Below the pieces are notes generated by a model that saw only the letters and a list, made by a program, of their open reading frames with translations, did not search any database and had not been told where the DNA came from. 64,000 bases of DNA from Fallopia convolvulus (lineage: Eukaryota; Streptophyta; Magnoliopsida; Caryophyllales; Polygonaceae), in contig OZ024729.1 of assembly GCA_964016875.1 (NCBI GenBank), positions 21,410,494 through 21,474,493 on the forward strand. The letters run 5' to 3'. Made by a program: the position numbers and the translations under genes. Positions 35,411 through 46,567 of this stretch are shown piece by piece (the stretch's first letter is position 1; each line of letters starts with the position of its first letter).

Positions 35411-35535
35411 ATCAAAGTCCGCAAATTCTAGTTTCAGTGGAATCTTGACTATGAACCGTGAACGTTCTCGTTTTAACTCACAATTGAATAAGAAGCCAAA
35501 GACAGTTTCATTGCCGACTTCAAAGTTCATTAATG
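35411..35535 (-). pseudogene. Captured exon of unrecognised gene
   Basis: Bounded by AG and GT splice signals. It reads ALMNFEVGNETVFGFLFNCE then RFIVKIPLKLEFADFD, a well-formed exon-like peptide. I do not recognise the family. It lies in Helitron orientation between the PPPDE exon and the 36295-36079 exon. Confidence 0.45.
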
Positions 35536-35933
35536 CTGGTTTAGGTGGAGCAAAGACAAAAAAACTTGAACATGAACTAAAACATAGATAATTCTTCACT
35601 TTTTTACTTCATGGTCTCAATCATGTGATGACATTGTGAAATTTGACTTCCAGAGGGGTTTAAGTAAACTTTCTTGGATACACATAATCAGAGAGAAATG
35701 GTACAAGAGAGCACAAATTCGGTACTATGCAGGCCAAAGGAACTTAAATCCAGCCTCTGAATATTAAACATTTCATCCAAATTAATCAATCATATTTAAT
35801 GCTCATACCTTAACTTTCAATGATCAAATTTGTAATTCACATCAAGCACACTTCACCTTATATTGCAATTTATCAATCAATTGGATTAGAAAACCCTAGA
35901 AGAATACCGAGTAATGCAATTTCGGGGAGTTAC

Positions 35934-36295
35934 CTGAGTTTTTCAAGAACTCTCTGCAAAAAGGCTAAGAGAGTTCAAGTGATTAACAGATTTTGACCTA
36001 AATATAAAGCAAATCAAAAGTGGATATTAGATAATCACACGCAAAAATCGAAATTGACTATTGTGAAATCAGAAAAACCTGAAGTCTTGAACCAGTCCAT
36101 ATGTTGAACGTAGAGCGGTTCCGGCGCCGGCGGTACTGTGGTAGGATGGTGGGGTTGGAGTGCCGAATTTGCTGAAATTAGAAGACCGAAGCCGAATCCA
36201 CCGAGAACCAGAGAACGGTTGAACACTTGAAGCAGGATGTGGAGGAAGGCAGTGGAAGGAGAAGAAAGGAGAAGCGGAAGGAGGGCGGTGCTCAT
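35934..36295 (-). pseudogene. Captured first exon(s), possible membrane protein N-terminus
   Basis: Exon 36295-36079 starts MSTALLPLLLSSPSTAFLHI and has a hydrophobic stretch (about residues 25-43) followed by a Pro-rich segment and MDWFKTS before a GT donor. A 20-nt micro-exon (35953-35934, RVLEKLR) with AG/GT borders follows. The family is unknown to me. It may belong to the same source gene as 35535-35411. Confidence 0.4.
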
Positions 36296-36750
36296 TACTT
36301 GTATTAGGGATTCCGGGAGGTTGAAGGAGAAAGAACGGGGAAGGAGACAGAAGTGAAAACGATTAAAAAAATTTAGCGCGTGAGAGGCACATGATGAGGA
36401 CCACCTGCTTGTTTCACTATTCCTAGGGTATCGTGTAACCCGTTCCGCTTTTATATATGTATTGATTTGAGTAGTTTGAAGTTAATAGTGTCGATTTTTG
36501 TGTTATTGTGCTTTTCTGAATAAAAAATGCATGAATCCTCACTTTCTTTTTACTCGTTTTTTGGTCCTACCACTTGAATAAAATACAAATTGTGTGTGCA
36601 TGTGCGTATTTGATATTTTTATCCAGGTTTTTGATGTTGAGTTTTGCAATAGGTGATTATGGCTTTGGTAGTTGCATGAAATGATTTGGTATACGCGCGC
36701 TGGAAAGTGTTAGTGATCTTGTGTTGACTTTTGTTCACTCATTTGTGCAT

Positions 36751-36890
36751 ATTTGTTCATTCAAACTAGCATAGCATTTGTTCATCAGAAACTGATATTT
36801 GTTCATAAGAAACTGACATTTGTTCATAAGAAACATGCATTTGTTCATCAGTAACTTGCATTTGTTCATCGAAAACTTGCATTTGTTCAT
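36751..36890 (+). repeat. TTGTTCAT array 1 (21-bp phase)
   Basis: TTGTTCAT starts at 36753, 36778, 36799, 36820, 36841, 36862 and 36883; all but the first interval are exactly 21 bp. It lies in the intron before exon 2 of the Ulp1-like gene. Spacers are variations on CAGAAACTTGCA. Confidence 0.95.
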
Positions 36891-38654
36891 CAATAAAATC
36901 AAACATTGTGGTTGATACATGTGTGAATTTGTGTTTTTGTATCTCTTGTTTATTTAGGGAATAAACATCCAGGATCTATTAAACAACGTTCTACAAATTA
37001 TAAACAAGTAAAACATCTAAGGTTTGGTACAATGACAATCGGAGAAGATGAAATATGTGCTATTCGAAGAGGTTTATTGTTGTTTTGATATGTTTTTTTT
37101 TGTGCTTTTAAAACAGATGGTTAAATATGTGTTTATACTGTCTTTTATCCCTTTTTTGTAATAGAAATGAGGATCAAATCCGGATGTGATGCCTCTTCCA
37201 CTATCGAAAAGAATGTGAGAAGAAAATCAATTGCTAAAAGCCGGTTTCAAAAGCAATTACTACTAAAGTGCCTGTATTGAGGCAAAAGTCGGTCGTTGAG
37301 TCGTCTCCATCAAATAAGAGACGTCGGCTGGACAAGGGAAAAAATGTTATGTCTGATGTATTCCCCGATGATACGTTGCTAATTGATATGATCCCTAGAA
37401 AGGGAGTGATGATAAACGAACCATCTGAGAGGGAAACGGATGCTACTGTTGGTGAATTACAAGTTGTTGGGAAGAAGAGGAAAATTGATATTGTTGTCGG
37501 TAAAGGACAAGGTGTTGGTAAAAAGCCAAAAGAGAAGGTGCGATTGAGAGCTTTGAAGTGTGGGCATTTGTCGTTGAATCACAAGAACTCTCCCAAGTTG
37601 AGTTGTGAAATTATTGCTGGTTTTGAAGGTGAAAGCAAGTTTACTGCTCTTAAGGAGATGGGGTTTGAGTACCTCATACAGTGGAATGTGACTGATCTAC
37701 CTAGTAAGCTGTGCTATTATGTTGCTAGCTGTTTCGATCCTGCATCTTGCACATTGAAGATTGGTGATGGACCAGGTGTTAGGATAACACCTGAACTTGT
37801 GCATTTTTACCTTGGTCTACCTCGTGGTCCAAGGACAATTTCTGTCCCGAAGACTGTCAAGCATCCAGACATTTACAACAGTTTTAGAGAACAGTTTGTG
37901 TTGGATGAAATTGATGAGGGGACAGGGAAGAACAAATTGATGGAGTTTGAGAAGATCAAAATTGGGCTTTTGAGTACAGTGATCAAGGAGGCTGATAACG
38001 GTGGTGCTTGGTTTAGGAGGAACTTTATTATATTGTTCTACACCCTCTGTATAGAGAGCATTCAAAATGGTGGTGTAAACTTAAAGTTCTTGGATCATTT
38101 GGGAGACTTGGACAAGATCAGTCAGTACGATTGGTGTGCTCATCTTGTTGAGAAGTTGGTTGAGAATGCTGATTCATGGAGGAAAACAAACATTGGGTTT
38201 TTCAGAGGATCTATTATATTGTTGTTGGTATGATTTTCTAATTTGTTCATTACTATCATCATTTTGTTCATTGGTTTATGCATATTTGTTCATTAATAAG
38301 ATTAATTTGTTCATTAATTATTTTCATGACAGATTGTCTATTGTGATTGCATGCTCATCTACCATCGCCCTGAAACCCCAAGATCCTTCCCCGTGATTAA
38401 GCATTTCAACCATGATTACTTTGTTCAGAGAGAGAGTTTCGAGGTTTCCAAGGGTGGTTTTGGAAAAGGGTGGTTTCGAGGTTTGCCTGATTTTGTTTAC
38501 CCTGGTGTTGATCATGACAAGAATGAAGGGAAAGCCCCTGCTTCTGAACATTTTGAAGAACGAATTGATCTTGGCGATGGCGGTGACGTATGTGTTTTGA
38601 TATTTTGCATGTTTTTGTCTTTATATTTTTTGCATGATGATGATGTATATTTAT

Positions 38655-38893
38655 TTGTTCATTAAAACTGGCATATCATTTGTTCATAAGAAACTAGCAT
38701 TTGTTCATCACAAACTAACATTTGTTCATAAGAAACTAGCATTTGTTCATTATAAACTAGCATTTGTTCATTATAAACTAGCATTTGTTCATCAGAAACT
38801 AGCATTTGTCACAAACTAGCATTTGTTCATCACAAACTAACACTTGTTCATCAGAAACTAGCATTTGTTCATCACAAACTAACATTTGTTCAT
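38655..38893 (+). repeat. TTGTTCAT array 2 (21-bp phase)
   Basis: Twelve sites: 38655, 38680, 38701, 38722, 38743, 38764, 38785, 38806 (degenerate), 38823, 38844, 38865 and 38886. Most intervals are exactly 21 bp. It occupies the intron between the exons ending 38587 and starting 38955. Confidence 0.95.
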
Positions 38894-40890
38894 AGCATGT
38901 TGTGTCTTTTTTTAAAAAAAAATTATGTACTTATATATATTACTTCTTGTGCAGTCATTTCCGAAGGAACATCTTGAGATGTCAATGGAGCTTGCATCAT
39001 CTTTAAAGAGATATCTTGATCATGTGCAAAGAGCTCCAACTGAAATTTCCAGCCACGGACTTTTCACCAAGATCAATGAAGCTTTTGAGAAGCTATTGGG
39101 GTTGAAGGTTGCTTCATCATCATCCCAATCTGGCACCCAAGAAGATGCTGAATCGCCAAGCCAAAATTCATTCTGGGAGGAAGCTACAAAGGTTTTGGAT
39201 GAAATTGAGGCTGCAATGAAGGCAAATAAGCGCTTTGAATTACCTTCTTTTGACCTAGGTGTGTTTCCATCTAGGGATAATTGGGCTGGTGTTGCAGATA
39301 TTGGTAGGGAAAGCGTTATGATGCAAGAAGACGAGGCCAGGAAGGTTGATGTGACAAGGAAGAAGGAACTAAAGATTTCCTTTGTTTGTAAGGGATTAAC
39401 TGATGAACAAATTAGAAAAAAGGCTGAGGAAGACAGGAGAAGGATTGAAGAGGAAGAGAAGTTGAAAAGGGATGAAGAGGACAAGAGGATAAGAGAAGAA
39501 GAAGAAAAGAGGAAGCAGGAAGAGGATTTGTTGGAATCTATAAGGAGGGAGGATGCATTAATACAACAGGAGGAGAAGAGAAAGAAAGAGGAGGAAGAGA
39601 AGAGGAAAACAGAAGATGAAGAGAAGAAGAAGTGGGAAGAGGAGGCAGAGAAAAAGAGAAAAGCAGCTGAGGAGGAAGAGAAGAGACAAAGAGAAGACGA
39701 AGAGAAGAGAAAGCGTGAAGAGGAGGAAGAGATAAGGAGACAACTAGATGAGGAGGAAGAGAAGAGACAAAGAGAAGAGGAAGAAAAGAGGAGACAACTA
39801 GCTGAGGAAGAGAAGATGCGTCTTGAAGAGGTTAAGAGGTTGGAATATGAGGAAGAGAAGAAGAGGAACAAGGAAGAGCAAGAGAAGAACAGAGAAGCAA
39901 AGGAGAAAGAGAAGAAGAGGATTGAGGAGTTTGAACAACAGAGAAAGCAAGAGGAGGTGAAGAGGAGGCAAGAGGAAAGGAAGAAGAGGAAAGAAGAAGA
40001 GGAAGAGAAGAGGAAGAAGGAATATGTTGAGGCGAAAAAGAAGATTGATGAAGAGAAGAGAAAGGAAGAGGAGAAAAAGAAGAAGAAACAAGAAAGGGAT
40101 GCAGAATTGATGAGAATTAGAATGGAGTTGAAGAAGAAACAAGAGGATTTAGATAAGATAAAGGAGGCTGAAGCAAATAAGAAATTTGAAGAGGAGCTGA
40201 ACAGGTTTTTTCTGATTTGTTCATTGGTTTTTGCTTATTTGTTCATAAGTTATAGGACATTTTGTTCATTTATTTTGTATGTTGTTTGTGTCATGAATAA
40301 TATGTGTTTTTACATTTGTAGATGAAGAATGAGGCGCAGGAGGTTGGTTCTAGTTCGATTCACATTCCCGTTGGTGTTAAACTTACTGGTGAGGATGTAC
40401 TTGATAAAAGAATATCTAAGCCTTCTGATTATGTGAAGTCGCCTTACATGGGAATGAGTGTTATTTTGATAGAAAAAGTATCTCATGCGGCCAAGAAATT
40501 GTTCGATTGGCTTATTGAAGACATTCCTGATCAAAGAGGGTAACAATGCATAGAATAGTATTTTTTCTTTACATATTGCTCTTTTTATATCTTCAAGTTG
40601 ATTTTATTATTAAAATTGATCGTTTTTTTGTTTTAATGTTTCTATTTTTGTGTAGTGTTGAAATCTTTAAGATGATGAAAGCTTCCGCCATGAAAAAGGA
40701 TTTTGTTTCAATGGCGGTAAAATCTGAAGTGGAATCAAATATAATCGGGCTTTGGAGCTGTTATCTCAATACACAAGAACAGTGGAAAAGCGACTCAAAA
40801 CCCTTGAGGTTTTTTATGGCTCCTGAGGATTTGGTAAGAAAAAGGTTTTTTTTTATATTCACATTGTCTTATTTTGTGTGCATTTGTCTA

Positions 40891-41691
40891 TGCATCGCGT
40901 GGTGCATATGCGTCAAAACACGATATGTAGTACGCATGGCTACGTAGTATGGCTAAGATAAAAGATTTGCATGCATGCAAGTGGACCTTCATGAGTGTGC
41001 ATCATGGGTTGGGCATGCCGAATTGATCGGTGATGGCTCCTCCATACTATAAAATGGCATCATTAATCTGTACACAATTGGCGGCATGAAGGAATAGTAT
41101 ATGTGGATTGGCCCATTTAACAAATGCACACAAAATCTCGGCCCACTAAGCAAAGTGAACCTCGTTGAATGATAAAACCAAACTCAAAAGTTTGTGGCAG
41201 CTTTCGTTGACTTTTCAACATATTTCGATCAGATTATAGCCTGCCGACATCATTCTCGTTCATGCATCCATGTATGTCCATATGCATGCTAGGTGGTTGA
41301 CTCACCTATGTGCATGAGCTACTCAAGACAACCTCGTTTGTTAGATTTCCGATTTGAGTATCGTCCCACATCGGGTATCTAGAGCACAGGCAAGTAGCTC
41401 TCATTTGCTATATATATGAAAAGATATGGAATAAGAGAGGGGTCGAAAATCCCCTCTGGCTCGAGAACTATCTCGTTTTTCCAAAGCTCGACGTGTTTGA
41501 TCTCCGAGTGAGATCGCGCTATTTACGGTATAAAGTCCAAATGACTTTAATTGTAAAGAGTACAAAAACAACTGACTGAGGGGTGGGGAGGAGGAATAAT
41601 CCACATACGAAAACCGTTCGGTTGTACAAATCCCGAGAGTTAGATTTTATTAAAATCCCGTTTATAGCGCGTATTATATCGGGTTTCAACA
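40891..41691. repeat. Left LTR
   Basis: Starts TGCATCGCGTGGTGCAT and ends GGGTTTCAACA; 801 bp, matching 44306-45105. Confidence 0.85.
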
Positions 41692-41804
41692 CTGGCGCCG
41701 TCTGTGGGAACTGGCTCTCCCTATCCGACCTACTCTCGGGAAACAATCAAGTGTATCGCATCCTCTCCCCTCCGTTTCTGTTTCAATTCGGGCCAAGCAA
41801 GCGA

Positions 41805-42020
41805 GGTTGCCAGAAAAGCGAGGTCAAACAAGCGAAGTCAAACAAGTGAGGTGGGGCCATAAAAGCGAGGTCAAGAAAGTGAGGTAGAGTGCGAGGACAT
41901 TCCAACGCCAATGTGCGAGGTTGGCCAAGTGTGAGCTAGCTAGTGCGAGGTCATTCCAAGGCCAAAGAGCGAGGTTGACCACACATGCTTTGTGAGGCGA
42001 GGCAAACAAGCGAGGTTCGG
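41805..42020. repeat. GCGAGGT short-motif cluster
   Basis: GCGAGGT/GTGAGGT recurs many times with spacers of 8-20 bp. The same motif returns in the 43.87-44.11 kb repeat array. Confidence 0.75.
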
Positions 42021-42110
42021 TTTCCTCTCCCGTCCGTTGACTTGGCATCTATTGGACAAAAGAAAAAGCGTGATAAGTAAAGGCGCGCGATATTCTCTAT
42101 CGTCTCCTTC

Positions 42111-43300
42111 GTGTGCGGCTCCAAGCGAGGTTGTGGTAGAGGCTTCGGGGTTAGTGATCTTCTTGTTCAACCGAGGTGCGCGGGCATCTTAGCCCATGCT
42201 AATCTTCGCGGTCGTCTTTGTGCGGGTTGGTGGATGGCTGGCAGGGCCTTCAGGATCCATTGGTGGTCGTCTCCCTCCCACACACCACGGCCCTTTTGCA
42301 TGGCTTCAGCATCGGCGACGGTCCATCCGCGCACACTTTCTTATCCGCTATGGTTTGATGGCGTCGCGGACCTTTCTTTGGATGGTGTTTGCGGTCGCGA
42401 CGGAGATGAAGGGGTTGGTGGGCGGTCCTCATCGCGGGGAAAACATGCGGGCTACTCCCTACAAGCAGAAAGATCGCGGACTTTCGGAGGCGGGCCGACG
42501 AGCGAGAACTTTCAGAAGCTAATCATCGCGGTATCAATTCTTCACGGTGCTCTACCCGGAACTCCACCATCGCGACACATCTTGTTTGGCGGGGTCTACC
42601 ATAACTTAGCGGGGTCTGCCATAACTCCCAAAGTGTGCACGTCCTCCTTTTCCAATATTCTCCGCGGTGTTTCGCCCTCGGCTTGGAGATCGCGACGTTC
42701 CTCCTTGGAATGTGTCGAGTGAGGCGTTCTCAATCGGTCTCACTGCGATGATCATTCTTGACGGAGGGGCTCAGGACATGATCGATCCGCACCAATGTTG
42801 TGCACGATCGATACTCTTGTGCAGTTAGAGGAGCCAACAGTGTATAATCGGGGCGAGAAGGGTCAGCTCTTCTCTGGAGGTATCATCGTTAAAACTTAAA
42901 AGCATATATTCACATAATATATCTATATATATTGGTTTGTGGGCGAGATCTTCATTAAAGTGTGGAACGGCCCTCGTCGTGGCCAATGTTATGTGTGCCA
43001 CTCGAAGTATGGTGGACCTCGTTGAGTGATCCACTCAAAACAACATGATGGGCCACCCTCTAAGATGGGCCGAGACAGATAAATGTCATTTGAATAAAAT
43101 GGCCCATAGCTTCTATCACTTTCTAGCATTAGCAGTGATTAAATAATTTAATTGCTCACGATTATTCTGGCCCCATGGCACGAGTATGCATCGTGGAAAA
43201 CTGGAAATGACCTCCGTCATAACATACGCGTGTCATGGTCGTGGAACGAGGTAAGCCTTGTAAACTTGACTCGCTAATTAATTATACTTGGTATATATGC
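42111..43300. other. GC-rich interior of LTR element, no domain
   Basis: An open frame of 203 codons on the plus strand (42111-42722) has no recognisable domain and competes with overlapping frames on both strands. I do not regard it as a protein. Confidence 0.4.
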
Positions 43301-43310
43301 TTAAGTCCCG

Positions 43311-43866
43311 CTTGGGGTTGGAAACTCTCGGTTCTAAGTGCGTTAATCCACCCCTCGCTTCCTGCTTGGAGTTGGAAACTCTCGGTTCTAAGTATGTTAA
43401 TCCACCCCTCGCTTCCCACTTGAGGTTGGAAACTCTCGGTTCTAAGTGCGTTAATCCACCCCTCGCTTCCCGCTTGGGGTTGGAAACTCTCGGTTCTAAA
43501 GTACGCTAATCCACCCCTCGCTTCCCGCTTGGGATTGGAAACTCTCGGTTCTAAAGTGCGCAAATCCACCCCTCGCTTCCCGCTTGGGGTTGAAAACTCT
43601 CGGTTCTAAGTACGTTAATCCACCCCTCGCTTTCCGCTTGGGGTTGGAAACTCTCGGTTCTAAAGTGCGCTAATCCACCCCTCGCTTCCCGCTTGGGGTT
43701 GGAAACTCTCGGTTCTAAAGTGCGCTAATCCACCCCTCGCTTCCCGCTTGGGGTTGGAAACTCTCGGTTCTAAAGTGCGCTAATCCACCCCTCGCTTCCT
43801 GCTTGGGGTTGGAAACTCTCGATTCTAAGTGCGCTAATCCGCCCCTCGCTTCCAGCTTGGGGTTGA
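43311..43866. repeat. 54-bp tandem repeat, about ten copies
   Basis: Unit CTTGGGGTTGGAAACTCTCG ... GTTCTAAGTGCGTTAATCCA ... CCCCTCGCTTCC; units are 54 or 55 bp. Because 54 is 18 codons, the minus strand shows a spurious 18-residue peptide repeat. Confidence 0.95.
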
Positions 43867-43867
43867 A

Positions 43868-44115
43868 AACTCTCAAAGGACGAGGTCCTAACTCTCAAAA
43901 GGACGAAGTCCTAACTCTCTAAGCGAACGAGGTTTGCCAACTCTCAAAAGGACGAGGTCCTAACTCCCTAAGCGAGCAAGGTTCGCTAACTCTCAAAAGG
44001 ACGAGGTCCTAACTCCCTAAGCGAGCGAGGTTCGCTAACTCTCAAAAGGACGATGTCCTAACTCTCTAAGCGAACGAGGTTCGCTAACTCTCAAAGGGAC
44101 GAGGTCTTGACTACC
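43868..44115. repeat. About 50-bp tandem repeat, about five copies
   Basis: Unit AACTCTCAAAAGGACGAGGT ... CCTAACTCCCTAAGCGAGCG ... AGGTTCGCT. It shares GCGAGGT with the 41.8-kb cluster and CTCTC with the preceding 54-bp array. Confidence 0.9.
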
Positions 44116-44305
44116 TTGGCGAAATGCGCTCACCCCACTTAATCTCTTGTTTGGATCACGTCGCATAAAATCGATAAGTTGGCACACTTGTTTGTTGTCT
44201 CGTTGCCCTCGTGGAATGAGAACACCGAGCCAAGGGGTTGTGATGGTGCGCAAAATAATTGATAGCTAATTAAAGAGAGTTATAAATATAAAAGCGAGGA
44301 GTCTA

Positions 44306-45105
44306 GGCATCGCGTGGTGCATACGCGTCAAAACATGATATGTAGTACGCATGGCTACGTAGTATGGCTAAGATAAAAGATTTGCATGCATGCAAGTGGA
44401 CCTTCATGAGTGTGCATCATGGGTTGGGCATGCCAAATTGATCGGTGATGGCTCCTCCATACTATAAAATGGCATCATTAATCTGTACACAATTGGCGGC
44501 ATGGAGGAATAGTATATGTGGATTGGCCCATTTAACAAATGCACACAAAATATCAGCCCACTAAGCAAAGTGAACCTCGTTGAATGATAAAACCAAACTC
44601 AAAAGTTCGTGGCAGCTTTCGTTGACTTTTCAACATATTTCGATCAGATTATAGCCTGCCGACATCATTCTCGTTCATGCATCCACGTATGTCCATATGC
44701 ATGCTAGGTGGCTGACTCACCTGTGTGCATGAGCTACTCAAGACAACCTCGCTTGTTAGATTTCCGATTTGAGTATCGTCCCACATCGGGTATCTAGAGC
44801 ATAAGCAAGTAGCTCTCATTTGCTATATATATGAAAAGATATGGAATAAGAGAGGGGTCGAAAATCCCCTATGGCTCGAGAACTATCTCGTTTGCCAAAG
44901 CTCGACGTGTTTGATCTCCGAGTGAGATCGCGCTATTTATGGTATAAAGTCCAAATGGCTTTAATTGTAAAGAGTACAAAAACAACCGACTGAGGGGTGG
45001 GGAGGAGGAATAATCCACGTACGAAAACCGTTCGGTTGTACGAATCCCGAGAGTTAGTATTTATTAAAATTCCGTTTATAGCGCGTATTATATCGGGTTT
45101 CAACA
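44306..45105. repeat. Right LTR
   Basis: 800 bp; the start is GGCATCGCG where the left copy has TGCATCGCG, and it ends TTTCAACA. Flanking DNA resumes the MULE intron. Confidence 0.85.
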
Positions 45106-46237
45106 ATATGTATTTTGGAGGCCTTTCCACTTGACAAGGATTTTTAGTGTTGAGGATTCCATACAGTTTTTCATTAATGCCTTTCAAGGCACTCTTGAAA
45201 ATTTCAAGTGGATTAATGCGCGCAAGATTGGCCTGGTATGCATTTTTGTTCATTGATATTCATTTATTTGTTCATCAGTACTACATAATTGTTCAGAGCT
45301 ATTTGATATTTGTTCATTAGAAAGACTGACTCTTCACTATGTTGTTTTTAATAAAATATAAGGTTTGTTCATGCTTGTTTTTCCTCTGCATTTTTACAGT
45401 TTGTGTTTCCTATCTGTACCTCATCGCATTACTATTGTATTGCGTTGAATGTGAGAGTGCCACGTTTCCACATAATTGATAACTCAATGACTGATGTGAC
45501 TTGGAAGCAAAGTATGAGCACGTACCTGCTAGATTGGTGAGTTTTATTTTGTTTTTGTAATAGTTTGTTATTTATCATTGACACATTTGTTTAATATTGA
45601 ATGAATTGTGTTTGTATCTTTGTTGCTATTTTGTTAGAGAATGCTCTTTGTTGAGATTTTGAAGACGCTCAAGATGGATGCGATGACTACTTTGTTCGAG
45701 GATTTGGATAGGGTTCCATATGAACGTCTTGAGATGAAATGGAGAGATACCAGAAACAAGACTGATTGTGGAATTTTTATGATGCGGCACATGAAAACGT
45801 ACTTCGGCAGCGGCTTGTCTGGTTGGGAATGTGGACTCAATAAACACGACCAGCATCAACTTGATGACTTGAGGATAAGGTACTGTAATGAGTTGTTGTT
45901 GAGTCCATTGAATGAGAACAAGGCAACAGCTGAAAAGCTTGTTCAAGAATTTGTCCCGCGTAAACCGACAGTCTCATCTCGTGCTCCTCTTACTAGGAAG
46001 GCAAAGAATAAGAAGTGATGTACAATGACACGTGTTTGTTGAAAACAGCTTGGGAATGGGTTTTGTGTTTTTGTATGGCTTGTGTTTAGAATACAGTTTA
46101 TGTTTGTTGTATGGATTGAATGGTGCAGACATTTGGTTTTTCTTTTTATATTGTGTGGAATGTGGATGATGGTTATTGAAACATGTTATTTGTGTTAGAG
46201 TGACATTTTGATTCAAAAAACATGATTTTATCGTAAT

Positions 46238-46310
46238 TTGTTCATCGAAACCTTCGATTTGTTCATCGATACCTTAGATTTGTTCATCGACACCTTCGAT
46301 TTGTTCATCG
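46238..46310 (+). repeat. TTGTTCAT array 3 (21-bp phase)
   Basis: Sites at 46238, 46259, 46280 and 46301, exactly 21 bp apart, then degenerate copies to about 46490. It lies in the spacer between the 3' ends of the two convergent genes. Confidence 0.93.
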
Positions 46311-46567
46311 ATTGAGAATGAAATTCTTAGTGTTCATCAATACCTTATAATCGTTCATCCATAACTTTAGATTTGTTCATCAACACCTTATGTTTTTTTC
46401 ATCCAATGGTGTCATTAGGTTTTGTTCATACATTTTTATTGAAGAATGAAATTGTTTTTGATCATTAGATAGTAAATTTGTTCATTGATAATAAGACAAT
46501 TAAGAATACTATGCATTTCACACTAATTCAATAATTATGTATCAGAAATCAATGATTAATGAGAGAT

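Larger units (their letters stand above)
32868..36465 (-). mobile_element. Helitron with captured exons, minus strand
   Basis: The minus-strand 5' end TCAATACATATATAAAAGC lies at 36465 after an A. The 3' end lies at 32868: hairpin CGGCGTGC-GCA-GCACGCCG, then AGGCTTAC and CTAG before T. Removing it restores a continuous intron of the Ulp1-like gene at an A/T dinucleotide, the Helitron target. There is no Rep/helicase, so it is non-autonomous. It carries several exon-like pieces in its own orientation (36295-36079, 35953-35934, 35535-35411, 35022-34756), one of them PPPDE-like. Capture of host gene fragments is typical of plant Helitrons. Confidence 0.88.
40891..45105. mobile_element. Non-coding LTR retroelement nested in the MULE
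   Basis: Near-identical LTRs of about 800 bp bracket 2.6 kb without gag or pol. After the left LTR (ends TTTCAACA) comes TGGCGCCGTCTGTGGGAA, a primer-binding-site-like sequence of plant gypsy-type elements. A purine run AAAAGCGAGGAG precedes the right LTR. The interior is tandem repeats. This is a LARD/TRIM-like parasite that needs enzymes from elsewhere. It sits in an intron of the Ulp1-like gene. No exact 5-bp target duplication was found. High LTR similarity in the stretch compared implies recent insertion. Confidence 0.88.
32726..46018 (+). pseudogene. Ulp1-like cysteine protease gene of the MULE, interrupted
   Basis: Exons inferred by splice sites and frame: 32726-32759 (MEKQSSSQENQ), 36958-37071, 37165-38227, 38333-38587, 38955-40204, 40322-40540, about 40657-40836, about 45163-45240, 45401-45537 and 45638-46018. 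The N-terminal part has HKNSPKLSCEIIAGF and GVRITPELVHFYLGLPRG, common to plant transposon Ulp1-type proteins. The middle is a Glu/Lys/Arg coiled coil (about 39400-40200). The C-terminal catalytic domain shows TSSHYYCIAL (His), RFHIIDNS (Asp) and KTDCGIFMMRHM (Cys). Ulp1 enzymes cleave SUMO; the role in MULEs is unknown. A one-base frameshift near 37240 and a frame mismatch at the 40204/40322 junction break it. Introns hold a Helitron and an LTR element. Confidence 0.82.

Noticed and set aside
36735..36920. Open frame with a seven-residue MNKC-type repeat (also at 49129-49314 and 38634-38819)
   Set aside because: It is the translation of the 21-bp TTGTTCAT arrays; 21 bp is seven codons, so frames stay open by arithmetic. 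The arrays lie in introns or upstream regions.
37268..37270. GTG at 37268 as the start of the Ulp1-like protein
   Set aside because: Upstream exons join in phase to an ATG at 32726; the apparent start only reflects the frameshift.
36751..38893. Resemblance to a CRISPR array (regular repeats and spacers)
   Set aside because: The repeat core is only 8 bp, the spacers are near-copies of each other, and the context is a plant transposon with spliced genes.
39020..40142. Long Ser/Phe/Leu-rich minus-strand frames
   Set aside because: They are the antisense of the Glu/Lys-rich coiled-coil exon of the Ulp1-like gene.
42111..42722. 203-codon frame inside the LTR element as a gag-like gene
   Set aside because: No domain, no zinc knuckle, competing frames on both strands, and biased GC composition.
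40886..45110. GTCTA or ATATG as the target duplication of the LTR element
   Set aside because: GTCTA occurs before both LTRs rather than on both outer sides, and ATATG matches only within LTR sequence. No clean duplication is visible.
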